Part shown: in pieces, positions 9,546 through 18,732 of the stretch
How the letters are laid out: each line of letters starts with the position of its first letter
Position numbering within the stretch: the first letter of the stretch is position 1
Assembly: GCA_963775835.1 (NCBI GenBank)
Contig: CAVZKV010000015.1
Coordinates: forward strand, 310,001 to 374,000
DNA from: AWTP1-13 sp963775835
Lineage (GTDB): Bacteria; Pseudomonadota; Alphaproteobacteria; Rhizobiales; Hyphomicrobiaceae
Length of the DNA stretch: 64,000 nucleotides
Reading direction: 5' to 3'
Notes under the pieces: generated by a model
What the model was told of the DNA's origin: nothing
The model's database searches: none
What the model saw: only the letters and a program-made list of their open reading frames with translations
Translations under genes and position numbers: made by a program

Positions 9546-10742
9546 TTAAGCGATACCTTCCTCGTGCAGGGCTTGCAGGTCCGCCGGCGCCAGACTGCAC
9601 AGCTTAGCCAAGAGCTGATCGGTGTGCTCGCCGAGCAGTGGTGGGCGAGCGACGCTGACGGGCGAGGCTGACAGCTTCACGGGGCAGCCGACCGTTTGAT
9701 AGGTGCCCCGCTGGGGGTAGTCGACGTCGACGATCATCTCGCGCGCCTTGAGGTGAGGGTCGGCCAGGACTTCGCCGGTGTCCTGGCAGGCGCCACAGGG
9801 CACGCCGGCCTCGCCCAGCAGCCGCATCACCTCGTGCTTGCCGCGCTGACGGGTCCAATCAGCAATGATGGCATCGAGCGCCGCGCGATTTTCCCAGCGT
9901 GCCTCGAGCGTTTTGAAGCGCGGGTCTGCCGCCAGATCAGGCCTGGTCAAGACGCCGAGCAGGGCCGGCCACATTTGCGGTTGCGCGTAGATGAAGACGT
10001 AGTCGTTGGGGCCACCGGGGGCGCAAGCATAAGTGGTGCCAGGCACGTTGCGACCGAGCTGGTTGCCGGTGCGCGGTGGCGGGTGACCGAAACGTTGGTG
10101 ATCGCGTAGGCTGACCCGGCAGATGTTCACGACCGCGTCCTGCATGGAGACCTCCACGTGCTGGCCGCGGCCCGTGCTATGGCGCTGCTGCAAGGCGGCG
10201 AGAATGCCGATCGCCATGTGCATGCCGGTACCGGAATCGCCGATCGAGGGCCAAACGTAGGTCGGCGGGCCATCGGGGAACCCGGTCACGCACATGGCGC
10301 CGCCCATGGCCTGGGCGATGGGTTCGAAGCTCTTGAAGTCGCTGTAGGGACCGTAGGTGCCGAAGCCCTTGATGGTGGCATAGATGAGGCGCGGATTGAT
10401 TGCCGATAGCACCTGGTAGCCGACGCCGAGACGATCGAGGGCCCCGGGACCGAAGTTCTCCACCAGCACGTCCGAGTTGGCAATCACCTGCTCAAACAGC
10501 TCCTTTCCTCGCGCCGATTTCAGGTTGAGGGTCAGGCTCTGCTTGTTGGCGTTGAGGAGCAGGAAGAACAAGCTGTCGCCGCCCGCGGCATCGCGCATGT
10601 TGCTGCGGGCGACGTCGCCGCCCTTGGGTTCCTCGAGCTTGATCACGTCGGCACCGAGGAAGCCCAGCATCTGCGTGCAAGCGGGTCCCGCTTGATTGTG
10701 GGTCATGTCGATCACTCGGATACCAGACAGGGCCTGTTGCAC
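9546..10742 (-). CDS. Class III CoA-transferase (CaiB/BaiF family), second paralogue
   Basis: The 398-residue protein most likely starts at GTG 10742. It has GGGAG 7 bases upstream, and residue 1 then begins the family N-terminus (QQALSGIRVIDMTHNQAG); the longer open frame upstream is not family-like. Motifs include MLGFLGADVIKLEEPKGGD, VENFGPGALDRLGVGYQ and the catalytic-Asp region WPSIGDSGTGMH. It converges on the CitE-like gene with 18 bases between stops. The context suggests acyl-CoA metabolism but it is a separate transcript. It resembles formyl-CoA/succinyl-CoA transferases; the substrate is not determinable. Confidence 0.9.
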   Translation of the reverse strand: MQQALSGIRVIDMTHNQAGPACTQMLGFLGADVIKLEEPKGGDVARSNMRDAAGGDSLFFLLLNANKQSLTLNLKSARGKELFEQVIANSDVLVENFGPGALDRLGVGYQVLSAINPRLIYATIKGFGTYGPYSDFKSFEPIAQAMGGAMCVTGFPDGPPTYVWPSIGDSGTGMHMAIGILAALQQRHSTGRGQHVEVSMQDAVVNICRVSLRDHQRFGHPPPRTGNQLGRNVPGTTYACAPGGPNDYVFIYAQPQMWPALLGVLTRPDLAADPRFKTLEARWENRAALDAIIADWTRQRGKHEVMRLLGEAGVPCGACQDTGEVLADPHLKAREMIVDVDYPQRGTYQTVGCPVKLSASPVSVARPPLLGEHTDQLLAKLCSLAPADLQALHEEGIA

Positions 10743-11016
10743 GTTTCTCTCCCGACACTTGAGCGTTGCGTCACGCCGCCTATGAAAGCAGGCCTTTGCC
10801 CCGCTGCCAACGGCCGGGCCGGCGAACCGCAGCGGGAGCGCGGCGGCGGCCCATGGCGCGAAAGGCGCGAAGGCGCAAGCGGCCGACCCAAGTCCCAACC
10901 AGGCCATCGGTGCCGGAATCGTTGGCCGGCCGCGGGGCTGGTGAGGGCACGGCCGGCGGCAGGCCTTTGCTGGCTGTGGCGGTGCGCGCGTCGGCCCCGA
11001 GGGCCAAGCGGGCGCG

Positions 11017-13068
11017 TTACTCCATGCCGATGCGCTTGGCGGCCTTGCGGTAAAGCGCCACGGCGTCGGGCTCGAATTGGAAGGCGGCTAGGAAATCGTC
11101 GACGCGGTAGTCGGGGCGCGTCCGGCGGATCGAGGCAAGCAGGGTGCGTGCTTCATCGCCCCGATCGGCCAGCGCCAAGCAAAACGCCGCGATCGCACGG
11201 ATGTGCTCGTGCGCATTCGGGCGGGCCGCGGCCTTGACGGCCCACTCGGCGGCTTCCTCGAAGCGTTGCAGGCGGACGAGGCCCATCGCGCGCGAGCCGA
11301 ACATGGCAAACAGCATGGGATCGAATGGGCTCAAGTGGCGCGATTGATCGGAGAAGGTGACGGCGGCGCGCGGATCGCCGCCCTGTGCGTGGACGAATGC
11401 CAGGGTATAGTGGCCGAGCGCAAAATTTGGGCTGAGGTCGATCGCCCGTTCCAGTTCGGTGACGGATTGGTCCTGGCGCCCATACAACCAGAGCGCACGC
11501 CCCATCGCCCAGTGCGCGGCGGGATCGCGATCATCGGCCATCAGGCTTTGCCCGGCGGCCTCGAAGGCCCGCTCGATCTCCGCTTCGCGCTTGGCCCAGC
11601 CCTGAAAGGCGTTCTGGAAGTGGGTGAAGGACAGGCCGGCATGGGCCCGCGCAAAGGTCGGGTCGAGGCGCACCGCGGTCTCGAAGAAGTGCGTGGCCAG
11701 ATCGTTGTCGACCTTGTTGAAACGATACATGTGCCACAGGCCGCGGTGATGTGCCTCCCAGGCATCGAGCGAATTGGGCGGCTTCAGGATGGCGCGGTTG
11801 CGCTCGATCGTCTCGACCTCGGTGGCGATGGAGGCGACGATCCTGTTGCCGATCTCGTCGAGAACACGAAAGGCGTCATCGATCTTCTGGTCGAACACTT
11901 CGGCCCAGACGATGCGGGCGCTGCGCGTCTCGGCCAGCTCGACGCTCACGCGCAGCCGGTTACCCTGGCGTCGCAACGACCCGCTGACGATATAATCCAC
12001 GTTGAGGATGCGGCCAGCCTCCTCCGGGCCGATGCGGCGCTCGCTCAACGCAAACATCGTGCCTTGCGCAATGACGAACAGGCTGCGCAGCTTGGCAAGC
12101 CGCGTGATCACATCGTAGGCCAAGCCACCGGCGGGGCCGGCATGGGCCAGAGTGGTGGCGATGTCCGGGGCGGTAAACGGCATCACGGCGATCGAGGCGC
12201 GCCTGGGGGTGACGCTGAGGTTCGTTGCCCCGGGGTTGAGGGTCGCGGCGGCGGCCGTCACCGCGGCGGGCGGTGCCACTTCGCGGTGCGCCTTGGCAGC
12301 CCGCCACAGGTTGGCAATGGGTGTATAATCGAGACCCTCCGCCTCGAACAGACGGGCGGTGGCGGCCAGATGTTCCTCCCCCTCGCGGATACGGCCGCGC
12401 CGGGCGAAGGCATTGAGCAGCATTTCGTGGACGCGTTGATCGAAGGGTGCAAGTTCGGCCAACTGTTCGAGGTAGACAAACACCTCATCGCCGCTGGCGC
12501 TCTTCGCCAGCTGTTCGAGCAGGGCCGTATGGCAGCTGCGAAACCGCCGCCGCTGGGCGGTGAGCCAACTGTTGAAGCCAGGATTGCGGTCGACCTCCAA
12601 GCCGTCGAGCAACTCCCCGTTAAAGAGCGCGCACAGCTCGCGCAGGCGTACGGGGGATAGCGACCCGATACCTGTTTGTGTCGCCTGGCTGATCTCGACC
12701 GCGTCGACGAAGCAATTCGCAAGATCGAGCCTGATGCTGTCGCCGCGGCTCTCGAGCCTTGGGCACTGTGGCGCGTCGAGGATGCCGCGCAGCTTGCTTA
12801 GGCACCAGCGCAGCTCGCCGCGCGGGTCGTTGGGCACATCCCACAGCAGTTCGCAGAGCTGGCTGCGCGGGACGGCCTGCGGCGCCAGCGCCAAATAGCC
12901 GATCAGCGCGCGGGCCTTGCGCGAGGCCGGCAGCGCCAGCTCTTGGCCCTGGCGGCGGATCGTCAGCGGCCCCAGCAAGCGCACCTCGAGGCCCAAGGCG
13001 CTCCCCGACCGATGCGCGCGACCTTTTTCCACGCCCTTTTCCACGCCGCCACCCACGTTCGCCTCCAC
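11017..13068 (-). CDS. SARP-type transcriptional regulator with BTAD, TolB-like and TPR regions
   Basis: This large (683 residue) regulator is cytoplasmic. Residues about 25-125 form an OmpR-like winged helix as in SARP activators (LLGPLTIRRQGQELALPASRKARALIGYL). About 130-270 is a bacterial transcriptional activation domain made of helical repeats. Residues 290-420 match the TolB/FlgO-like region seen in adenylate-cyclase-type regulators (SIAVMPFTAPD, IVSGSLRRQGNRLRVSVEL). TPR repeats follow from about 440 to 660. It is divergent from a SAM methyltransferase with a 92-base shared promoter gap, so that gene is a plausible target. Effector unknown. Confidence 0.85.
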   Translation of the reverse strand: MEANVGGGVEKGVEKGRAHRSGSALGLEVRLLGPLTIRRQGQELALPASRKARALIGYLALAPQAVPRSQLCELLWDVPNDPRGELRWCLSKLRGILDAPQCPRLESRGDSIRLDLANCFVDAVEISQATQTGIGSLSPVRLRELCALFNGELLDGLEVDRNPGFNSWLTAQRRRFRSCHTALLEQLAKSASGDEVFVYLEQLAELAPFDQRVHEMLLNAFARRGRIREGEEHLAATARLFEAEGLDYTPIANLWRAAKAHREVAPPAAVTAAAATLNPGATNLSVTPRRASIAVMPFTAPDIATTLAHAGPAGGLAYDVITRLAKLRSLFVIAQGTMFALSERRIGPEEAGRILNVDYIVSGSLRRQGNRLRVSVELAETRSARIVWAEVFDQKIDDAFRVLDEIGNRIVASIATEVETIERNRAILKPPNSLDAWEAHHRGLWHMYRFNKVDNDLATHFFETAVRLDPTFARAHAGLSFTHFQNAFQGWAKREAEIERAFEAAGQSLMADDRDPAAHWAMGRALWLYGRQDQSVTELERAIDLSPNFALGHYTLAFVHAQGGDPRAAVTFSDQSRHLSPFDPMLFAMFGSRAMGLVRLQRFEEAAEWAVKAAARPNAHEHIRAIAAFCLALADRGDEARTLLASIRRTRPDYRVDDFLAAFQFEPDAVALYRKAAKRIGME

Positions 13069-13160
13069 GCGTGGCCGCTAGCTTCCACCTCGACGCTCAC
13101 GGGCCGCAAGTGACGCCCAGGCAAGCAAAAACGGCAATCGCCGCGCAACGGAGAACGGTC

Positions 13161-14009
13161 ATGGTTACAGCAGCTACCGCAATCGGTCAAAATCCGCCGC
13201 CGGCGGCCATCAACCTTAAGGAATTGAAGGCACGCCAACAGGGCGCCTGGTCCTCCGGCGACTATGCGGTCGTAGGCACCACCTTACAGATCGTGGGCGA
13301 AGACCTGTGCGAAGCCCTCGACCTGCGCGCGGGTCAAAAAGTGCTCGACGTCGCCGCCGGCAACGGCAACGTCTCGCTGGCGGCGGCGCGCCGCTGGTGC
13401 GAGGTGGTATCGACCGACTATGTTGCAAGCCTGCTCGAACGCGGCCGGATGCGCGCCGCGGCCGAGGGACTGTCGGTCGAGTTCCGGGAGGCGGATGCCG
13501 AGGCATTGCCGTTCGGCAATGCCAGCTTCGATGTGGTGGTCTCCACCTTCGGCGTCATGTTCACGCCCAACCAGGAGCAGGCCGCCGCCGAACTCCTGCG
13601 CGTGTGCAAAGCCGGCGGCAAGATCGGGCTTGCCAACTGGACGCCCGACGGCTTCATCGGCCAACTTTTCAAAACCTTGGGCAAGTACCTGCCGCCGCCC
13701 GCCGGCGCCAAGTCGCCCGCCGGGTGGGGTATGCGGGCGCGCCTTAGCGAGTTGTTCGGGGCCGGGGCCGCTTCGATTGAGACTGAGGCGCGTCATTTCG
13801 TATTTCGCTACCGCTCGCCGGAGCACTTCCTTGACGTGTTCAAGACCTACTATGGCCCGATGCTCAAGGCTTTTGCCGCCCTCGACGGCGCCGGGCAGCA
13901 GGGCTTGCGGCGCGACCTCCTCGCCTTGATCGGGACCATGAACCGTGCCGACGACGCCAGCATGGTGCTGCCCAGCGAATACCTGGAGGTCGTGATCAGC
14001 AAGCGCTGA
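13161..14009 (+). CDS. Class I SAM-dependent methyltransferase
   Basis: The frame is open upstream, but ATG 13161, with GGAG 7 bases before it, gives a 282-residue protein. The SAM-binding motifs are VLDVAAGNGNVSLAAARR (motif I, about 56-73), EFREADAEALPFG (motif III) and FDVVVSTFGVMF, typical of UbiE-like Methyltransf_11/25 proteins. The substrate cannot be told. It is divergent from the SARP regulator, which may control it, and convergent with a substrate-binding protein gene downstream. Confidence 0.85.
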   Translation: MVTAATAIGQNPPPAAINLKELKARQQGAWSSGDYAVVGTTLQIVGEDLCEALDLRAGQKVLDVAAGNGNVSLAAARRWCEVVSTDYVASLLERGRMRAAAEGLSVEFREADAEALPFGNASFDVVVSTFGVMFTPNQEQAAAELLRVCKAGGKIGLANWTPDGFIGQLFKTLGKYLPPPAGAKSPAGWGMRARLSELFGAGAASIETEARHFVFRYRSPEHFLDVFKTYYGPMLKAFAALDGAGQQGLRRDLLALIGTMNRADDASMVLPSEYLEVVISKR

Positions 14010-14080
14010 CCCGCAGCGGGCGAGCGGCATGGAGCGTTTGCCCCGCAGCTCATGGCACCCGGGTCGCCTCGGGGCGGCCG

Positions 14081-15013
14081 TCAGCTCGTCAGCGGCGGTG
14101 GATCCTGCTGCAGGACGCCTTCGGCCAGGCTGTTGTCGACGAGGCGCTCGTAAGCGGCGCCCGTCGAGATCAGGCCGCCCGAAAGCAGGCCGGCGCGCAG
14201 ACGCTCGAAGCCCGACCGCGGCAGGCGCGGATCGCGACCCCAAATGCCCAACGACAGGTAGCGGTCGAGCGCTTTGGCGAGGCGAGCTTGCGGCAGGTCC
14301 GGAAAGTAGTCGGCGATGGCGGCCGCGAGCCGGGTACCGTCGCCGGCGTGGACCCACTTTAAGGTGCGATAAATGGCGCGCACCATGCCTTCGCACTCCT
14401 GGCGCCGCGTCGCCAACAGCCCACGGGGTGCATAGAGCGTCGTATAGGAGGTGGGCCCCCGGTCCGCGGCGGCCGACCAGATGTGTCCCGCGCCGTCTTC
14501 GACCAGGGTCTCGACAAAGGGCTGGAACAGCTGCACGACGTCGACTTCGCCGCGCCGCAGGGCTTGCGAGTTCTCCGACATCGATCGATCGCTGACCCGG
14601 GCGAGCCGCGCCGGGTCTAGACCGGCTTGGCGCAGGTCCTCCTGCAAGCACATCCAGGGCGTCGGCACCTCGCTGACCGTGGCCAGGCGCAACCCCGTGA
14701 GGTCCGGCAGCCGAAAATCCGCTTTTGCCTGGCGGCCGAGCAAGAAAAACGGGTCCCGGGTGACGACCTCGCAAAAGCAGACAAGGTCGCAATCGGGGCG
14801 ATTGTCGTAGGTATGCAGCACGCGCATCGGCCCGCCCCAGGCCACGTCGGCGCTGCCGTCGGCAAGGCCGCGCGCGGCCGCGGCGGGCGTCGGCGCCGTG
14901 ACAAGCCGAACCTCGATGCCCTCTTGCCGGTAGGCCCCCAGCGCAAGCGCCGCATAGAAAGGCGCATAAAAGGGGGCGCGCAGCGTCTCCTGCAGCACGA
15001 TGGCCATGCCCAT
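14081..15013 (-). CDS. ABC transporter substrate-binding protein, NMT1/THI5 (SsuA/TauA)-like
   Basis: The 310-residue protein has the periplasmic-binding fold II of the NMT1/SsuA family (FYAPFYAALALGAYRQEGI, ADVAWGGPMRVLH, VSEVPTPW). ATG 15013 is chosen because AGAGGGAG precedes it directly and the upstream frame is not conserved-looking. I see no signal peptide, which is odd for a binding protein and suggests either a start further upstream or a cytoplasmic sensor/enzyme role. No permease or ATPase is nearby. It lies 50 bases downstream of a TauD dioxygenase, so it may take part in uptake or sensing of a sulfonate-like compound. Confidence 0.75.
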   Translation of the reverse strand: MGMAIVLQETLRAPFYAPFYAALALGAYRQEGIEVRLVTAPTPAAAARGLADGSADVAWGGPMRVLHTYDNRPDCDLVCFCEVVTRDPFFLLGRQAKADFRLPDLTGLRLATVSEVPTPWMCLQEDLRQAGLDPARLARVSDRSMSENSQALRRGEVDVVQLFQPFVETLVEDGAGHIWSAAADRGPTSYTTLYAPRGLLATRRQECEGMVRAIYRTLKWVHAGDGTRLAAAIADYFPDLPQARLAKALDRYLSLGIWGRDPRLPRSGFERLRAGLLSGGLISTGAAYERLVDNSLAEGVLQQDPPPLTS

Positions 15014-15063
15014 CTCCCTCTCTTCAGGGCACCGGGCCGACCCAGCGCCGCGCTCGGTGCCGC

Positions 15064-15909
15064 CTACAAGGGGCGTGAGCCGCCAATCTGAGTGCGGCGC
15101 ATCACGCGCCGGAAGGGTCCGGCGTCGTGGATGGCGAGGTGCTTGCAGCAGCGATTGTCCCAAAAGGCGATCGATCCTTGCTCCCAGCGGAAGCGACAGG
15201 TGAATTCGGGTCGGTGGCCGTGCTCCAGCAGATAGTCGAGCAGCGGCCGGCTCTCCTCCTGCGACATTCCCTCGAAGCCTTGGGTGTAGGAGCGGTTTAC
15301 ATAGAGCAGCTTGCGCCCGGTTTCGGGATGCGTGACCACCACCGGATGCACGCTGACCGTCTCGCGCCAGTCCGCGTCCTCGCGCACTTTGGTCGACCGC
15401 TGCGCGTTGCGGTTGGCCTGGGGGCCCGCCACGTTGCGATCGGAGTGCACCGCCTTCAGGCGCGACAGCATGCGCTTCATGCCCTCCGATAGGGTCTCGT
15501 AGGCTTGGTACTGGTTGGCAAACAGGGTGTCGCCACCATAGGGGGGCACGTCCAAGGCATAGAGTATGGCCCCCATCGGCGGCTCGGCCACCATGGTTGT
15601 GTCCGCGTGCCAGTCCTCACCGACGATGTGCTTGTCGCCGGGCTCGCGCGTGATCATGACAATCTCGGGATCGGTCTGCGTGCCCCGGTAGTTGGGATGG
15701 ATGAAGATCTTGCCAAACCGGCGCGTGAAGGCCTTGTGGCGTTCGGCATCAAGCGTCTGGTCACGAAAAAAAATGACGCAGTGGTCGAGCAAGGCCTGGC
15801 GAATGTTGGAGATGGTGGCCGTGTCGAGGTCCTGGCTGACGTCGACATTGTGGATCTCGGCACCAATTGCGCCCGAAACGGGGCGGACCTCGATCTGACT
15901 GTTGCGCAT
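15064..15909 (-). CDS. TauD/TfdA family Fe(II)/2-oxoglutarate dioxygenase
   Basis: Family members hydroxylate taurine, alkylsulfonates, 2,4-D and similar compounds using Fe(II), O2 and 2-oxoglutarate. The 281-residue protein carries the iron triad start His101-x-Asp103 (DWHADTTM). The 2-oxoglutarate-binding loop is GDTLFANQYQAY. The distal His is in KHLAIHDAGPFRRVMRR, where the Arg binds the cosubstrate. It is the first gene of a minus-strand pair with an NMT1-like binding protein, a layout like tau/ssu loci. The substrate is not determinable. Confidence 0.92.
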   Translation of the reverse strand: MRNSQIEVRPVSGAIGAEIHNVDVSQDLDTATISNIRQALLDHCVIFFRDQTLDAERHKAFTRRFGKIFIHPNYRGTQTDPEIVMITREPGDKHIVGEDWHADTTMVAEPPMGAILYALDVPPYGGDTLFANQYQAYETLSEGMKRMLSRLKAVHSDRNVAGPQANRNAQRSTKVREDADWRETVSVHPVVVTHPETGRKLLYVNRSYTQGFEGMSQEESRPLLDYLLEHGHRPEFTCRFRWEQGSIAFWDNRCCKHLAIHDAGPFRRVMRRTQIGGSRPL

Positions 15910-16124
15910 GGGCTGCCTCCAGGCGCCACGGCAGGCCGGTGGTGCCGTTATCTGGTTGCCAGCAGGCTATGAGCTCGGGCGGCGCTCTGCAATAGCCACA
16001 CCGACCCGTCGGCAGTCATGAAATAGCGTTGCATTGCGGCCTGGAAGCTCTAGGCGGCCGGCCGCCTAGGCGGCAGTATCGGTCTCCACGAACTCTTTAC
16101 ATTTGCGACGCTAGGAGGTCTTCC

Positions 16125-16394
16125 ATGCAACGAGGCGTGATGGCGGTGACCGCTGCGATGGCGATGGGGTTGGCCCTGCTTGTGGGGTCCGGCGATCGGT
16201 CGCTTGCCCAGCAATCGAGCACCAAGACCGCGGCGGCTACTGCCAAGGCCGGCAAGGGCGAGAAGGTCTGCCGCGTGAAGCTCAAATACAGCGGCGAGGT
16301 CAAGACCTGGGTGTGCAAGTCGGAAGAGCCCTGCTGCGTGTGGCACGAGATCAACTACGTGAAGTGTGGCAGCACCATTACCGGGTGTCTGTAA
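16125..16394 (+). CDS. Small secreted cysteine-rich protein
   Basis: The protein has 89 residues. ATG 16125 follows a strong AGGAGGTC. It has a signal peptide with an AxA-like cleavage site (SLAQ at about 26-29), a Lys/Ala linker, and a compact domain of about 45 residues with six cysteines (VCRVK, WVCKS, PCCVW, VKCGS, GCL). The even cysteine number suggests three disulfides in the periplasm or outside. I do not recognise the family. It ends 10 bases before a perfect bidirectional terminator facing the porin gene. Confidence 0.7.
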   Translation: MQRGVMAVTAAMAMGLALLVGSGDRSLAQQSSTKTAAATAKAGKGEKVCRVKLKYSGEVKTWVCKSEEPCCVWHEINYVKCGSTITGCL

Positions 16395-16403
16395 CCGCGC
16401 CGG

Positions 16404-16434
16404 CTAACAGGGGCGCCGACGGCGCCCCTGTTAG
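16404..16434. terminator. Bidirectional terminator between convergent genes
   Basis: A perfect 14-bp inverted repeat (CTAACAGGGGCGCC at 16404-16417, GGCGCCCCTGTTAG at 16421-16434) with a 3-base loop lies between the convergent stops. There is no long T-tract on either side. Confidence 0.8.
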
Positions 16435-16458
16435 GCATAACGGTGCGCTGGCGCGGCT

Positions 16459-17142
16459 TTAGAACTTGTAGTTGAGCCCGAAGCGGACGGAATCCAATTT
16501 CGGCTCGACGGTCGTGGAGATGCCGCCGACCGCTCCCGTGGCCTCGTCGAAGCTGTAGTGCAGGTACTCGACGCGGGCACTCAAGTTCTGGGTCAGCATG
16601 TGCTCGACGCCGCCGCCGGCGACCCAGCCAAAATGCGTGTTGGAAAAGCCCGTGGCGCCCGGCGTGGTCGAGGTATAGTCGACGTCGGCCCAGGCCGCGC
16701 CACCCGTGCCGTAAAGCAACGTACGGTTGCCGTTGATGGCGATGCCGGCGCGGCCGCGCGCCGAGGCCAGCCAATTGAACTCGTGGCCGCAGCAGGTGTT
16801 GCCGCCATCGATCCAGGTGCTCGACCAATCCGCCTCGACGCCGAACACGAACTGGCCCGACTGCACGTTGTAGCCAATTTGAGCACCGGCCAACCAGCCT
16901 TTGCCGTCATGACTGCCCAGAGGAAAACCGTCCTGCCAGTCCACATCCGACCAGCCGTAGCCGACGTTGGCACCAATATAAAGCCCGTTCCATGAGAAGG
17001 GCCTCTCGTAGACGACCGGAGCGGGAGCGTCCTTCAAACTCCCACGGCGCGACGGCGGCCCGCCGAGATCGGCGGCGGCGGCGACGTCAACAAGACCGAC
17101 ACTGGCAATGGCGGCCAGCACGACAGAGCGCAGTTTTTTCAA
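16459..17142 (-). CDS. Outer membrane beta-barrel protein (Omp25/Omp31-like)
   Basis: The start is taken as TTG 17142: AAGGGGG lies 5 bases upstream, and it opens a typical signal peptide (KKLRSVVLAAIASVGLVDVAAAA). No ATG fits. The 227-residue product is the small 8-strand porin family common in Rhizobiales. It shows FSWNGLYIGANVGYGW, the GGQ/GAQIGYN turn, FVFGVEADW, a late RVEYLHYSF strand, and the terminal LNYKF with final Phe required for BAM assembly. Located in the outer membrane; pore or adhesin function not determinable. Confidence 0.87.
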   Translation of the reverse strand: MKKLRSVVLAAIASVGLVDVAAAADLGGPPSRRGSLKDAPAPVVYERPFSWNGLYIGANVGYGWSDVDWQDGFPLGSHDGKGWLAGAQIGYNVQSGQFVFGVEADWSSTWIDGGNTCCGHEFNWLASARGRAGIAINGNRTLLYGTGGAAWADVDYTSTTPGATGFSNTHFGWVAGGGVEHMLTQNLSARVEYLHYSFDEATGAVGGISTTVEPKLDSVRFGLNYKF

Positions 17143-17534
17143 TGGTACCCCCTTGTTCTTTCCTGCGTGCAAAAACGGCAATGGAGCAGTTACGGTTCCG
17201 CCAGCAAATGAGGCGGTAGTGTTGCGGGCGATCACCGCCGCCCCTACGAAGGAGCGCACCGCGCGCCCTTGCGGGCCCTGGGTTGCAGCAAAACTCGCAA
17301 CTGCTCCTTCCCCCGTGAAAATACACACGCTGGCGAGTGGTTACGCGTGCGCGAGTGTGCGCTCGCATGTGACCGTAGCGTGGCGCAGACGTGGCGATGA
17401 CGTGGCAGCGGCAGATGGAGCGAAGAATTGATCCCACTGCAACATCGCGAAACGAAGTTGAGATCCCGCCTTGCTGGCGGGATGGTCTTGGAAGCGTCGG
17501 AGAAATACGCCAATGTGCCTGCTCCGAAGCAAGC
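17143..17534. other. Divergent intergenic region with hairpin upstream of the PhzF gene
   Basis: This 392-base spacer lies between the porin (minus) and PhzF (plus) genes. It holds one clean hairpin, ATCCCGCC (17463-17470) with GGCGGGAT (17476-17483), about 50 bases before the PhzF start. No T-run follows, so it is probably a 5'-UTR structure. No gene is seen. Confidence 0.45.
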
Positions 17535-18455
17535 ATGAGCGTGAGCATGGCCGCCCTCGACTATCACGTTCTCGATGTCTTCACGAGCGAACGCTTCGGC
17601 GGCAATCCTCTGGCCGTCGTGCTCGACGCCGATGGTCTCGACGGCAAGCGAATGCAAACCATCGCGCGCGAATTCAATTTGTCCGAGACGGTTTTTGTGC
17701 TGAAGCCGAGCCATGCCTCCCACACGGCGCGCGTGCGCATTTTCACCCCGGCGGCGGAGATGCCCTTTGCCGGGCATCCCACCGTGGGCACGGCGTGCCT
17801 GCTGGCGCAGCTGCGCTTGCCGGCGGCACAGGAGGGGAGCGAAGCCCTCGTCGTGCTCGAGGAAGAGATCGGCCCGGTCCGCGTCGGCGTGCGCATGCGT
17901 CGAGGCAGTGCACCGTTCGCCGAGTTCGACGCGCCGAGGCTGCCTGAAGACCTTGGGACCCCGCCAGCCGTCGATCGCCTCGCTGCGGCGGTCGGGCTGA
18001 TCCCGGCCGAGATCGGTTTCGAAAACCACCGTCCTACCCGCTATTCGGCGGGCAACGCGTTCCTGTTCTTGCCGGTGGCTTCGCTTGAGGCCATCGGCAA
18101 GGCGCAGGTCTCGAGCGGCCATTGGGAGGCGGCCACGGGGGGCGGTACCGGCGTTTTTCTTTATTGTCGCCAGACCGTGCACACGACCTCGGCGTTTCAC
18201 GCGCGTATGTTTGCGCCCCACCATGGCATTGCCGAGGACCCCGCCACGGGTTCGGCGGCGGCGGCGTTTGCCGGCATCGTGCACCGCTTTGACGAGCTGC
18301 CGGACGGCAGCCACAAGCGCACCATCGAGCAGGGTTTCGAGATGGGACGGCCGAGCCTGATCGATTTGTCCGTCACGGTCGAGGCGGGCAGGCTCACCAC
18401 GGTGCGGATCGGCGGCCATGCAGTGCGCGTGGCCGCAGGCAGCATCGAGGTGTAG
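17535..18455 (+). CDS. PhzF family isomerase
   Basis: PhzF-like proteins are diaminopimelate-epimerase-fold isomerases; the namesake acts in phenazine synthesis, most homologues have unknown substrates. The 306-residue protein shows DVFTSERFGGNPLAVV, the catalytic Glu at residue 51 (NLSETVFVL), the turn RIFTPAAEMPFAGHPTVGTA, and the second-domain motif EDPATGSAAAAFAG. ATG 17535 is used; ATG 17547 is equally possible and neither has a strong Shine-Dalgarno. No phenazine genes are nearby, so a general amino-acid-like isomerase role is more likely. Confidence 0.9.
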   Translation: MSVSMAALDYHVLDVFTSERFGGNPLAVVLDADGLDGKRMQTIAREFNLSETVFVLKPSHASHTARVRIFTPAAEMPFAGHPTVGTACLLAQLRLPAAQEGSEALVVLEEEIGPVRVGVRMRRGSAPFAEFDAPRLPEDLGTPPAVDRLAAAVGLIPAEIGFENHRPTRYSAGNAFLFLPVASLEAIGKAQVSSGHWEAATGGGTGVFLYCRQTVHTTSAFHARMFAPHHGIAEDPATGSAAAAFAGIVHRFDELPDGSHKRTIEQGFEMGRPSLIDLSVTVEAGRLTTVRIGGHAVRVAAGSIEV

Positions 18456-18732
18456 GCGACCCATCATGTCCTGTCGCTGGCTGCCGCCGCGGCTGCGCCT
18501 CGCCTTGGGTCCCTCTGGCGGCGGGAGCCCCGGTTCCTTCGCGTTGCCGCCGGGGCTGGGACGAAGCGGCGCTGAGGCGGCCACCCGGCGCCTGGCGGAC
18601 CGGGCGAGGCAACGCCGGGCCAGGCTCACGCAACGAAGGTATCGTGGTCAGGGCTAGCGCAGGTCGCTATAACCGGCGACAACATGCCTCCCGGATGGAC
18701 AGGCGAAGTGAAACGGGCAAGGAGGTCGCAAG

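Noticed and set aside
9858..10742. Possible tight regulatory overlap between the convergent CoA-transferase genes
   Set aside because: Only an 18-base gap separates the stops at 9527 and 9546; nothing beyond ordinary convergence is visible.
11203..12660. 485-codon plus-strand open frame
   Set aside because: Antisense to the SARP regulator, with Arg/Gly-rich shadow composition.
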